From assembly GCF_008806595.1 (NCBI RefSeq), contig NZ_VZRB01000024.1, forward strand, positions 1 to 64,000: DNA of 64,000 nucleotides, read 5' to 3'. Shown piece by piece: positions 1-7,756 of this stretch (within the stretch, counting starts at the first letter, position 1; each line of letters begins with the position of its first letter). The DNA is from Streptomyces luteolifulvus. Lineage in GTDB: Bacteria > Actinomycetota > Actinomycetes > Streptomycetales > Streptomycetaceae. The position numbers and the translations under genes are program-made. Below the pieces are notes generated by a model. The model was not told the origin of the DNA, did not search any database, and saw only the letters and a program-made list of their open reading frames with translations.

Positions 1-2
1 TC

Positions 3-290
3 CTTCGGCGCTGCGAAGAGGTCATGCGCGACGTGTGCACCGACTTCGGCGCGGAGCTGCGGGAGTTCAACGGCGAACGCGATCACGTCCACCTGCTCGT
101 GCACTACCCGCCCAAGGTCGCCATCTCGGGTGTCTCCGCCCAGCGCCTGCGGCAGGAGTTCCCCGGCCACATCCGCAAGTACCTGTGGGGTGACCACTTC
201 TGGTCGCCGTCCCACTTCGCCGCATCCTGCGGGGGCGCCCCGCTCGCCGTCATCAAGGAGAACATCGAGAACCAGAAACGTCCCGGCTGA
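3..290 (+). mobile_element. tnpA: IS200/IS605-family transposase TnpA, 5'-truncated by window, catalytic Tyr replaced
   Basis: The reading frame is open from base 3, so the start lies before the window; the first visible ATG is at 24. The protein is a Y1 HUH transposase that cuts and rejoins single-stranded DNA. The HUH motif is visible as DHVHLL near residue 20 counted from the ATG at 24, and the family block WSPSHFAASCGGAPL is present. At the place where the family carries its nucleophilic tyrosine (VIKxYIExQ), this copy reads VIKENIENQ, with AAC at 261-263. A Tyr-to-Asn change there should abolish cleavage, so the copy is probably inactive unless helped in trans. A hairpin about 60 bases downstream may be its right end. 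Confidence 0.85.
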
Positions 291-350
291 GGTCAACAGC
301 GCAGACCAGTGCACCCGCGCAGGTCAGAGCAGCGTTAAGAAGCGCTTCCT

Positions 351-370
351 CCCGGGCGTGAACGCCCGGG
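351..370. repeat. Perfect hairpin, probable right end of the IS200/IS605 element
   Basis: Nine-base arms cccgggcgt and acgcccggg flank a two-base loop. The surrounding text (cttcctcccggg ... ggggttccgcgct) resembles the subterminal hairpin at the ends of Streptomyces IS200/IS605 elements. No TnpB is present between the transposase and the hairpin. Confidence 0.55.
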
Positions 371-604
371 GTTCCGCGCTAGATCACGCTGAAGAGGAAC
401 ACACGGTCCCGCTAAGGAGCGGGCGACTCGCGGTGAACGGAGCACACCGCCGGTCGGCCCGCTCGTTGCGCATGCTCAGACACTGTCACAGCAGAGCGAG
501 TTCGTCTTCCTTCGGGACAAGGGACTGCTCCGCCCAGATGGTTGACGCCGTCCGAGCAAACGCGTTCCCCAGCCCGATCAGCGAGAACTGCAAAGCGTTC
601 GATC

Positions 605-907
605 TCACCGCTGCAGCTGTTTGGCGACCACAGTACGCATGCGCGCGACCTGCCGGGGATCACCACTGATGTCCCAAGTGGCGTAGGCATCGGGACTCAG
701 GGCGCGGGTGCGGGCGAGCAGCAGCGCGGCGTCGGCCGCGTGTGGACTTGAAGGGCGGCCTCCCAGCCCCGGTGGCGGACCGACCGGCAGTTCCGCGAGT
801 TCCGCCGTACCGGACGGCGGAAGGACGATGGGCGGTATGTGCCCGGCGTTGGAGAAGGTGCACCGCCGGGAAACCGGGTCGTAGACCGCGTACAGGCACG
901 TGGCCCT
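605..907 (-). pseudogene. Remnant of a PP2C/SpoIIE-type serine phosphatase with anti-sigma-like tail
   Basis: One continuous minus-strand frame runs from about 907 to a TGA at 605-607. It begins inside a PP2C domain (LYAVYDPVSRRCTFSNAGH, then ELPVGPPPGLGG) and jumps to LLARTRALSPDAYATWDISGDP. In intact Streptomyces proteins that second block joins an RsbU/SpoIIE-type phosphatase to a histidine-kinase-like ATPase domain. The segment that normally carries the last phosphatase metal ligands between the two blocks is missing, and the ATPase is cut after about 17 residues. There is no start codon of its own: upstream it abuts the coiled-coil fragment in another frame. It reads as a deletion scar rather than a functional gene. 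Confidence 0.6.
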
Positions 908-1145
908 CGTCGGCCGCGTCGCTGCGGTGCGGGATGAGCAGGACTGCCCGCCCGGCCACCTTCGCCGATACCGGAGCGACAGCCCCGGCGTCGGCCCGGG
1001 CCTGCTCGGCCAGGCGGTTCAGCACCCGCTCCGCGATCGCCAGTTCATCCCGCTCGGCCTGGACCTCCTGGAGTTGCTTGGCCAACTCCTCGGCGAGGGC
1101 GTCCAGTTCGCTCCGGCGGGCGGTGATCCACTGCCGCTCCTGCAT
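904..1145 (-). pseudogene. Coiled-coil N-terminal fragment of a conserved actinomycete protein, truncated
   Basis: From ATG 1145 the frame reads a charged helix (RRSELDALAEELAKQ, then LQEVQAERDELAIAE) followed by VAGRAVLLIPHR. This matches my recollection of a small Streptomyces protein family that has a coiled coil followed by a winged-helix-like C-terminus. After about residue 80 the homology ends and the downstream bases belong in another frame to a PP2C phosphatase. The formal open frame continues to 660 with low-complexity translation. I call it the surviving N-terminus of a gene fused by deletion to the phosphatase remnant. The family assignment is from memory and uncertain. Confidence 0.5.
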
Positions 1146-1272
1146 CCCCGCGCCCTCCCGCGTTCTCACGGCGTGCCGACCTGCTGACGGATCGTAGGCG
1201 GGGACCGGTCGTGGGCGCAGCCGAACCCGGCATCCCGCCGGAGCCGGACCTGCCCGATGATCTACGCCATCG

Positions 1273-1488
1273 TCAAGGCCGCCGACCGGCACGAGTACCC
1301 AACTCGCCATTCACACCGGACCCGTGACCTGCGACGTCACGATGCACACCACTCATTGCGTCCGGGTTGTCCGGCGCCTCAGCGGCCGGCCCGGCGTAGG
1401 CGATCATCGGCCCGTCGGTGAGCACCACCGCGTCACGGACGGGATCATCCCGACCGGGGATCATGATCTGGGCCTCGATCCGCTGCAT
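1273..1488 (-). pseudogene. Truncated amidohydrolase N-terminus
   Basis: The frame starts 9 bases after the stop of the crotonase gene. Its first ~35 residues (MIPGRDDPVRDAVVLTDGP, then AYAGPAAEAP) look like the small beta-barrel N-terminus of imidazolonepropionase-like amidohydrolases, where substrates are introduced as VxDGxI. The metal-binding HxH motif that should follow is absent, and the sequence becomes unrelated before the stop. Tight spacing suggests the intact gene was once the second gene of the crotonase operon. It now encodes at most a 71-residue peptide with no catalytic residues. Confidence 0.5.
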
Positions 1489-1497
1489 GGCGCGCCG

Positions 1498-2352
1498 TCA
1501 CCAGATCTTGCGGGCGCCGGCGTCGGCGATCAGGCTTCGCATGGGGACGAGCTCCTTGGACGCGATGGTGCCGAGCATCTGCTGTGACATGTGGAAGCCG
1601 AAGTCGTCGGCGACGAGCTTCTTCCACGGCCGCGAAAGGATGTTGTGGGTCGCCCAGCGTGCGAAGCGGGGGCGCTTCATGATGAACTCGGCGAGCTCCC
1701 ATGCGCGGTCGAGGAGCTGCTCGCGGGGGAGCACGTCGCTGATGATGCCGAGCTCGAGCGCGGTCCTCGCGGGGATCGACTTGCCCCCGTAGATGTAGTA
1801 TGCGGCTCTCTTTGTCCCCATGAGTGCCTGCAGGGCGAGGGCCTGGCCGTCGCCGGGTGCGCTGCCGGCGAGGAAGTGCGGGTCCATGAAGTCCGCGCTT
1901 TCCACGGCGAGGGTGATGTCGCACAGCATGGCGAACTCGGTGTGGATGCCCGGCCCGTTGACCGCCGCGATCGTCGGGATGTCGAGATTGTTGACGAAGC
2001 TCTCGATGAGCTTCCAACCGTCGTAGGTCTGCTGGAAGATGTAGTCGGGCTCCTCCTCGACGATCGGCTTCTCCCAGGTCTTGTTGGGGTCGCCCTGGAA
2101 CCAGGTGTCTCCGGTCGCGGTGATGATGAGGACCTGGTTCCCGGAGTCGTTCCCGACGTCCTGCCAGACGCGGTTCCACGCGTTGTGGGCGGCCCAGTTG
2201 TGGATGTAGGGGCCGTCGTTCGTGTGCAGCCGCAGTTCGATGATGCCGTTCTCGCGGCGCATCTTGAAGAAGTCGGCGTACTTCTCGGAGTACTCCTCGA
2301 AGGGGACAGGCGGAACGTGACCGGCCCAGGTGTCGCCGTAGTCGCTCGACAT
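1498..2352 (-). CDS. Crotonase-fold hydrolase, 6-oxocamphor hydrolase-like
   Basis: The product has 284 residues. I chose ATG 2352 because AGGAGG lies 6 bases upstream; a longer frame to 2448 lacks such a site. The protein has the crotonase fold: AAVNGPG in the oxyanion-hole region and MDPHFLAGSAPGDG further on. The N-terminus (FEEYSEKYADFFKMRRENG) and the HF...PGDG block resemble 6-oxocamphor hydrolase, which cleaves a carbon-carbon bond of a cyclic beta-diketone by a retro-Claisen reaction; the His and Asp of that block correspond to its catalytic pair. A CoA-ester substrate cannot be excluded. The gene lies 129 bases downstream of a TetR gene on the same strand, with a palindromic operator in between, and was followed by an amidohydrolase that is now broken. 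Confidence 0.8.
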   Translation of the reverse strand: MSSDYGDTWAGHVPPVPFEEYSEKYADFFKMRRENGIIELRLHTNDGPYIHNWAAHNAWNRVWQDVGNDSGNQVLIITATGDTWFQGDPNKTWEKPIVEEEPDYIFQQTYDGWKLIESFVNNLDIPTIAAVNGPGIHTEFAMLCDITLAVESADFMDPHFLAGSAPGDGQALALQALMGTKRAAYYIYGGKSIPARTALELGIISDVLPREQLLDRAWELAEFIMKRPRFARWATHNILSRPWKKLVADDFGFHMSQQMLGTIASKELVPMRSLIADAGARKIW

Positions 2353-2426
2353 GGATTGCCTCCTGTTCGGCGTGGGGAGACTGCGCGACCGGAGCGGAAC
2401 GTCGCTGAACAGCCCACCTCTTCGCT

Positions 2427-2450
2427 TAATGAAACAGAATCGTCTCATTA
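2427..2450. promoter_or_regulatory. Imperfect palindrome, candidate TetR operator
   Basis: The 24 bases taatgaaac...gtctcatta form an imperfect inverted repeat between the tetR stop and the crotonase start. The arms share TAATGA and AC with their partner strand. Size and position fit a TetR-family operator controlling the crotonase transcript (inference). Confidence 0.5.
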
Positions 2451-2481
2451 GGTAGGGAGGTGGGTCAATCCCTTTGCGAAG

Positions 2482-3087
2482 TCAGGGTGCGGGTGCTGTC
2501 AGCCCGTGGAGAACGGTATGGGCGATACGTCTGGCAAGCTCCCGAGTGAGTGGGCGACGGTCGCGCATGACCAGCAGATACACGGGTGCAGCCAGCATCG
2601 TGTTCAAGAAAGAGGCATCCACAGGGGGCAGTTCGCCCGATTCCACGGCGGTGTCGATCCGGTGCTGCAACGCCCCGAGCCGGGCCTGGAGGACATCGTT
2701 GCTGAGCTGCCGGATGGGATCGTCGGCATCCGCCACGATCGACGCGTTGACGATCGCACGACCGATCGGGGTGGCCAGAGTGTCGCTGATCGAGCACAGG
2801 AACTCGACGATGTCCGAACGCACGTCGCCGGTGTCCGGGGCAGACACGGATGACTCCGCGAAGCGCATGAGCGCGTCTTTCAAGAGGTCGTCGCGCTCGG
2901 GCCACTTGCGGTAGACGGTCGCACGGCTCGTTCCGGCCAGCTTGGCGACCGCGTCGTACGTCACGGCCGCGACGCCGTGCTGCGCGATCAGTTCTGTGGT
3001 CGCGGTCAGTACCTGCTCACTCACGCGAGCCGTCCGCCCACCTGGCCGGGAACGTATCGTAACTCCTGACTCCTCATGCGCTGCCAT
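2482..3087 (-). CDS. TetR/AcrR-family transcriptional regulator
   Basis: The protein has 201 residues. The N-terminal helix-turn-helix covers about residues 20-65: the motif AKLAGTSRATVYRKWPERDDLL is the recognition helix with the family's YRxW signature. The C-terminal ligand domain resembles the TetR_C_11 type (ALQHRIDTAVESGELPPVD). It is immediately upstream of and co-directional with the crotonase gene, and the palindrome at 2427-2450 is the likely binding site, so it probably represses the crotonase until a substrate-like ligand binds. No strong ribosome site precedes ATG 3087, so the start is moderately certain. Confidence 0.85.
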   Translation of the reverse strand: MAAHEESGVTIRSRPGGRTARVSEQVLTATTELIAQHGVAAVTYDAVAKLAGTSRATVYRKWPERDDLLKDALMRFAESSVSAPDTGDVRSDIVEFLCSISDTLATPIGRAIVNASIVADADDPIRQLSNDVLQARLGALQHRIDTAVESGELPPVDASFLNTMLAAPVYLLVMRDRRPLTRELARRIAHTVLHGLTAPAP

Positions 3088-3587
3088 AAGGGCAAGCCTA
3101 TGTCCTGGCCGCTTCCCATTCTCTGGACACGTGACGCGTCAGTGGAATCCTGCAGCGGCTGGAGCGCGCCCACCGCGGAGGAGCCGCGGACTGGACGGTC
3201 CGGTCCATGCGATGGGGCGTTGTGTGCAGCAGTTGCCCTTACGACCGTGGCCTCAGGCGCCGATCGGGACGTCAGCGCTCCAGGCTCCTTCTGGACCCGT
3301 TCCGCCCTTTCCGGATGCATGAGCTCACCCAGGGCTGGGGCGGCCGGTCCCGTGTTGTGCCTGATGCGGCGGAGTCGGCGGATACGCACCTGTCAGGCCC
3401 GCAGGGGCGGCCGCCGGGCACGCAGCACCTGATCCAGTCGCACTTCGCACGACAAATGTCCGGCCAGCAGTGTCCGCAACGGCCGGACCACGTGCCGTCA
3501 GTAAGACGATCTCTCCACGCCCGCCCCCGACTTGACTGGAGCGGCCTCCTACCGGAGGTGAAGAGTTGAAGCGTCCAGGGGGCAACC
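3088..3587. other. 500-base divergent intergenic region, no gene seen
   Basis: It separates the tetR gene (minus) from the receiver-domain gene (plus). Open frames here have low-complexity, proline- and arginine-rich translations and I recognise none. It probably holds two divergent promoters and possibly decayed sequence. Confidence 0.4.
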
Positions 3588-4028
3588 GTGAGGACCAGCC
3601 GGATCAGCGACGGCAGTGTGACCGCGCTGCTCGTCGTCGACGACGTCCGTGTCCGCGAGGCGATGAAGGACCTGTTGTCCGCGGCAGCCGGCTTCCGGCT
3701 GGTCGCGGCGGTCGCCGATCCCGCCGAGGCCGTGGAGCAGGCCGCGCGTCACGCCCCGCACATCGGCATTGTCGATCTGTGGTCCACCGCCGCTCAGGTA
3801 TCGAGAGGATTGAATGTGGTCACAGCCCTGTGCCAGTGCGGGGTGGCCGTGCTGGCGCTGACCCCGAGGGAGCGGGTCGGCGCACTGGCCCTGGAGGCGG
3901 GAGCCGCCGCGTTCGTCGACAAAGGATGTGGACCTGACCAGGTCCTGGAGGCGGCACGCAGCGTTGCCGGTGCCCGCAGCGGCGTGCCGACGGCCCCGCG
4001 CGGTGAGATCCGGGCGGACCCGGCGTGA
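3588..4028 (+). CDS. Stand-alone CheY-like receiver domain
   Basis: The protein has 146 residues and starts at GTG 3588 after an AGGGGG ribosome site. It is a response-regulator receiver: the acidic pair is in LLVVDDVR, the phosphorylatable Asp in GIVDLW, the conserved Thr in LALTPRE and the Lys in FVDKG. The sequence resembles receivers of NarL/LuxR-type regulators, but the usual DNA-binding helix-turn-helix is absent and the gene stops after a short tail. Its TGA overlaps the GTG of the next gene (GTGA), so the receiver and the SMP-30 enzyme are probably translationally coupled. The kinase at 7753-9297 is the nearest possible phosphodonor (inference). A C-terminally truncated regulator is the alternative. 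Confidence 0.7.
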   Translation: MRTSRISDGSVTALLVVDDVRVREAMKDLLSAAAGFRLVAAVADPAEAVEQAARHAPHIGIVDLWSTAAQVSRGLNVVTALCQCGVAVLALTPRERVGALALEAGAAAFVDKGCGPDQVLEAARSVAGARSGVPTAPRGEIRADPA

Positions 4029-4903
4029 GTGGCGCCCAGCCGGCTCCCGCCCCGGCCCCGCTCCGGCTCAGCGAACGGATCGTCTACCCCGAATCGCCCA
4101 GGTGGAGAGACGGCGCGCTGTGGTTCTCCGACGTGCACGACCATGCCGTCAAGCGGACAACCGCCGACGGCTGCGTGCACACAGTCGTCGGCGTGCCCGG
4201 GCGTCCGGCCGGGCTGGGCTTCCTGCCCGACGGACGCCTGCTGATCGCCAGCGCCCTCGACCGGTGTCTGTGGACCTGGGACGGGGAGGCCCTGACTCAG
4301 GTCGCGGACCTGAGCGGCATGACCCGCGGTTTCCTCAACGACATGGTCGTCGACGGTGCCGGACGGGCGTTCGTCGGTGACACCGGTTTCAACCTCATGG
4401 CCGGTGAGGAGCCCCGGCCCGGTCAGGTGATCCTCGCTGCCGAGGTCCCGCGGACGCGCGAATTCCGGACCCGGGTCGTGACCCGCGACGTGGTCTTTCC
4501 CAACGGGGCGGCTGTCTCCCCGGACGGCCACACGTACTGGGTGGCCGAGACGGCTGCCCACCGTGTCTCCCGCTTCCGCGTCACCGCTGACGGCGATCTC
4601 GTGGACCGGTGCACGTTTGCCGAGCTGCCCGACATGCCCGACGGCCTCTGTCTCGACGAGACGGGTGCCCTGTGGGTGGCCCTCCTGCGGCAAGGGGAGT
4701 TCCGGCGGATCGGCGCCGACGGGACCACGACGGACGTCGTGTCCGCAGACGGACGACTGGCCGTGGCGTGCACGCTCGGCGGGCACGACCGGCGCACGCT
4801 CTTCCTCTGCTCGGCCGCCACCACCATGGCCGACCTTGCCCGTGGCGTGAGCAACGGGCTGATCCACACCCTCACGGCGGCTTCCGGTGCCGGCTGGCCT
4901 TGA
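4025..4903 (+). CDS. SMP-30/gluconolactonase/LRE-family lactonase
   Basis: The product has 292 residues and a six-bladed beta-propeller lactonase fold. Family metal-binding positions are present: Glu in YPESPRW, Asn in FLNDM, Asn in FPNGAAVSPDG and Asp in MPDGLCLDETG. Enzymes of this family open sugar or organic lactones; the exact substrate is unknown. It sits in an operon with a receiver domain upstream (4-base overlap) and, 65 bases downstream, a HisD-like dehydrogenase and an SDR. That suggests an oxidise-then-open-lactone scheme for a polyol or sugar acid (inference). The GTG start is set by the overlap with the preceding stop. Confidence 0.85.
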   Translation: MSGAQPAPAPAPLRLSERIVYPESPRWRDGALWFSDVHDHAVKRTTADGCVHTVVGVPGRPAGLGFLPDGRLLIASALDRCLWTWDGEALTQVADLSGMTRGFLNDMVVDGAGRAFVGDTGFNLMAGEEPRPGQVILAAEVPRTREFRTRVVTRDVVFPNGAAVSPDGHTYWVAETAAHRVSRFRVTADGDLVDRCTFAELPDMPDGLCLDETGALWVALLRQGEFRRIGADGTTTDVVSADGRLAVACTLGGHDRRTLFLCSAATTMADLARGVSNGLIHTLTAASGAGWP

Positions 4904-4968
4904 CCGCCCCCTGGTTCGACGCACTGCGCGTCCGACGCACACCACCCGCACACCGACAAGGAGTTCCC

Positions 4969-6291
4969 ATGCCTCAGATCATCAAGGGCGCGACCTCGCC
5001 CAGTGGCGCCCGAGTCACCGACGACCGGGTGAGAGAGACCGTTGCAGGAGTCATCAGCGAGATCCGCACCCGCGGAGACGAGGCGGTGCGCGCCTACTCG
5101 GAGAAGTTCGACAACTGGTCGCCGGCCTCCTTCCGGCTCACGAAGGACGGGATACGCAGCATCGTGGCGGGCGTGCCCGAGACGACGCTGGACGACATCC
5201 GCACCGTGCAGCGCAACGTGCGCGAGTTCGCCAAGGCGCAGCGCGAGTCGATCGGCGACTTCGAGGTGGAGACCATGCCGGGCGTCTTCCTCGGACAGCG
5301 CAACATCCCCGTCAGTGCGGCGGGCGCCTACGTGCCCGGCGGACGGTATCCGCTGGTGGCCTCCGCCCACATGACCATCGTGACCGCGAAGGTCGCCGGT
5401 GTGGAGCGCACGGTGGCCTGTACTCCGCCCATCAGGGGTGAGATCCCCGCCGCCACCGTCGCCGCCATGTCCCTGGCGGGCGCAGACGAGATCTACCTGC
5501 TCGGCGGTGTGCAGGCGGTGGCCGCCATGGCGGTCGGCACCGAGACCATCGGCCGGGTCGACTTGCTGGCCGGACCTGGCAACGCATACGTGGCCGAGGC
5601 CAAGCGCCAGCTCTTCGGCGAGGTGGGCATCGACCTGTTCGCCGGCCCCACAGAGATCCTCGTGGTCGCCGACGAGTACGCCGACCCCTTCGTCGTCGCG
5701 GTCGACCTGCTCTCCCAGGCGGAACACGGACCGGACTCGCCCGCCGTGCTCGTCACCACGTCCGAGCAGGTGGCGCGAAAGGCGCTGGAGCACATCGACA
5801 CGCTGCTGCCCACGATGTCCACCCAGGACTACGCCGGCCCCGCGTGGCGGGACCACGGACAGGTCATCGTGGTCGCCGACCTCGACGAGGCGTACACCGT
5901 GGCCGACGGCTTCGCCAGCGAGCACGTGCAGATCCTCACCCGGCAGCCGCGGGAGGCGCTGGAGCGGATGAGCCAGTACGGGGCGCTCTTCCTGGGCGAG
6001 GGCACCTGTGTCTCGTACGGCGACAAGGTCATCGGCACCAATCACACCCTGCCCACCCGGGGCGCGGCCCGGTACACCGGCGGTCTGTGGGTAGGCAAGT
6101 ACCTCAAGACGGTCACCTACCAGGAGGTCGTGAACACCGGCTCCAGCGCGGAGCTGGGCGAGCTGTGCGGGCGCGCCGCACGGGTGGAGTTCTTCGAGGG
6201 CCACGCGCGCTCCGGTGACGTTCGGGCGGCGAAGTACGCGGGCGCCGACCTGCCGTGGGCCCCGGAGGTCTACCGGGCCGGGTCGGCATGA
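4969..6291 (+). CDS. Histidinol-dehydrogenase-family NAD-dependent alcohol dehydrogenase (catabolic paralogue)
   Basis: The protein has 440 residues. ATG 4969 follows AAGGAG by 5 bases. It shows the HisD hallmarks: VPGGRYPLVASAHM, LAGPGNAYVAEAKR, LFAGPTEILVVAD, the zinc-binding region around LSQAEHGPDSPA, ASEHVQI and the GTNHTLPT block. True HisD sits in his operons and oxidises histidinol to histidine. Here the neighbours are a lactonase and an SDR, so a paralogue such as the HpsN-like sulfopropanediol dehydrogenases, or another alcohol-to-acid dehydrogenase, is more likely. No sulfonate genes are nearby, so the substrate stays open. The stop overlaps the next start (ATGA). Confidence 0.85.
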   Translation: MPQIIKGATSPSGARVTDDRVRETVAGVISEIRTRGDEAVRAYSEKFDNWSPASFRLTKDGIRSIVAGVPETTLDDIRTVQRNVREFAKAQRESIGDFEVETMPGVFLGQRNIPVSAAGAYVPGGRYPLVASAHMTIVTAKVAGVERTVACTPPIRGEIPAATVAAMSLAGADEIYLLGGVQAVAAMAVGTETIGRVDLLAGPGNAYVAEAKRQLFGEVGIDLFAGPTEILVVADEYADPFVVAVDLLSQAEHGPDSPAVLVTTSEQVARKALEHIDTLLPTMSTQDYAGPAWRDHGQVIVVADLDEAYTVADGFASEHVQILTRQPREALERMSQYGALFLGEGTCVSYGDKVIGTNHTLPTRGAARYTGGLWVGKYLKTVTYQEVVNTGSSAELGELCGRAARVEFFEGHARSGDVRAAKYAGADLPWAPEVYRAGSA

Positions 6292-7058
6292 GCGTGCTCG
6301 AGGGCCGTACGGCCCTGGTGACGGGAGCCGGCAACGGCTTGGGTCGGGCTATCTCGCTCGCCCTGGCCGGCGCCGGGGCGCGGGTGATCCTCACCGGCCG
6401 CACGTCCGGCAAGCTGGACCGGGTGGCGCAGGAGATCGGCGAGAAGGGCGGCGCCGCGCGCACGGCGGTCTGCGACACCTCCGATCCGGACGCCGTGGAA
6501 CGGCTGCGCACGGAACTGGACGACGAACGGATCTGCACGCTGGTCAACAACGCCGGCGTGGCCGGGCCGGTGGCTCCGCTGGTCGACATCGACCCCAAGG
6601 ACTGGGACGACGTCTTCGCCGTCAACGTGCGGGGGGTCTTCCTCGTCTGCCGGGCGTTCCTGCCGGCCATGATGGCGGCCGGACGCGGTGACGTGATCAA
6701 CATCGCCTCGGTGACCGGCAAGCGTCCGCTGGCCCGCCGCACCCCCTATGCCGCCTCGAAGACGGCCGTACTCGGACTGACCGCGACTTTGGCCTGTGAG
6801 GCCGGTCCGCACGGTGTGTCCGTGAACAGCCTCTCACCGGGGCCGGTGAGGGGGCCGCGCATGGAACGCAACTTCCGTCTGGAAGCGGAGCGGACGGGCA
6901 CTGATGCCGCTGCCGCGGAGGAGGCCTTCGTGTCGCGTTCCGCCCTGGGCCGGATGGTGGAGGAGGACGAAGTCGCCGCTGCGGTGGTGGCCATGCTGCA
7001 GATGCCCGGAATGACGGGCGCGGACGTGGACCTCTCCGCCGGGATGATCGCTCGCTGA
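6288..7058 (+). CDS. Short-chain dehydrogenase/reductase (SDR)
   Basis: The product has 256 residues and is a classical SDR. The cofactor motif TGAGNGLG is at residues ~12-19, NNAG follows near 90, the catalytic Ser is in NIASVTGKR and the catalytic pair in YAASK. The ATG overlaps the stop of the HisD-like gene by 4 bases, so the two are translationally coupled and likely act in one pathway, probably interconverting a hydroxyl and a keto group on the same substrate. Closest families are 3-oxoacyl-ACP-reductase-like SDRs, whose names rarely reflect function. A bidirectional terminator follows immediately. Confidence 0.85.
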   Translation: MSVLEGRTALVTGAGNGLGRAISLALAGAGARVILTGRTSGKLDRVAQEIGEKGGAARTAVCDTSDPDAVERLRTELDDERICTLVNNAGVAGPVAPLVDIDPKDWDDVFAVNVRGVFLVCRAFLPAMMAAGRGDVINIASVTGKRPLARRTPYAASKTAVLGLTATLACEAGPHGVSVNSLSPGPVRGPRMERNFRLEAERTGTDAAAAEEAFVSRSALGRMVEEDEVAAAVVAMLQMPGMTGADVDLSAGMIAR

Positions 7059-7075
7059 GAGGCCCGGCACGACAG

Positions 7076-7100
7076 GACGCCGGCTCACTGAGCCGGCGTC
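7076..7100. terminator. Bidirectional hairpin terminator
   Basis: Twelve-base arms gacgccggctca and tgagccggcgtc meet around a single base, giving a stem of about ten pairs. It lies between the converging SDR (plus) and response regulator (minus) genes and includes the latter's stop codon. Confidence 0.65.
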
Positions 7101-7756
7101 ATGCCCTGGCGAATCGCCCACAGCGCTGCCTGCGTCCTGGATGTCACCCCGATCTTCAGCAGGATGCTGCTGACATGTGTGCGCGCCGTACGCTCGCTGA
7201 TGGTCAAGGCATCGGCGATGTCCCGGTTGCTGTAGCCGTCGGCGACCAGTACCAGTACCTCTCGCTCACGCTGGCTCAGGGACGACAGGCCGTCGGACAC
7301 GCCGGTCAGCGTGCGAGTGATCTTTCGTGCCACGGCGGTGTCCAGGTGGGTCTCGCCGGCTGTCGCGGCCCGGATCGCGGTCGCCACTTCGTCGGCCTCG
7401 GCGTCCTTGAGGAGGTAGCCGGAGGCCCCGGCGGCCAGCGCGGCACGCACCCGCTCGGTTTCGCTGAAGCTCGTCATCGCGACCACCTCGACGCCTGGGT
7501 GGAGCTTCTTGATCGCCTGGATGCCGGACACCCCGTCGAGTCGGGGCATGACCAGGTCCATCAGCACCACGTTCGGCATGACGCCCCGTACCGCTGCTCT
7601 GGCGAGGAAGTCGAGTGCGGCCTGAGCGTCGCCTGCCTCTCCGACCACCTCCATGTCGGCCTGCAGGGACAGAAATGCCTTCATCCCCTGCCGCACAACC
7701 GCGTGATCGTCCACGACCAGTACCCTGATCGGCTCCGGTCCTGCTTGTCCGCTCAT
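7085..7756 (-). CDS. NarL/LuxR-family response regulator
   Basis: The protein has 223 residues. The receiver domain (residues ~10-125) carries the acidic pair in VVDDHAVV, the phospho-acceptor Asp in VLMDLVMPRLDG, Ser/Thr in AMTSF and Lys in LLKDAE. A LuxR-type helix-turn-helix follows (LSQREREVLVLVADG, then IADALTISERTARTHVSSIL). ATG 7756 overlaps the kinase stop (ATGA), so kinase and regulator are co-translated. The longer upstream frame belongs to the kinase and is not used. The pair lies between two catabolic operons and probably controls one or both; the divergent region 9298-9499 is the best candidate target (inference). Confidence 0.92.
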   Translation of the reverse strand: MSGQAGPEPIRVLVVDDHAVVRQGMKAFLSLQADMEVVGEAGDAQAALDFLARAAVRGVMPNVVLMDLVMPRLDGVSGIQAIKKLHPGVEVVAMTSFSETERVRAALAAGASGYLLKDAEADEVATAIRAATAGETHLDTAVARKITRTLTGVSDGLSSLSQREREVLVLVADGYSNRDIADALTISERTARTHVSSILLKIGVTSRTQAALWAIRQGMTPAQ

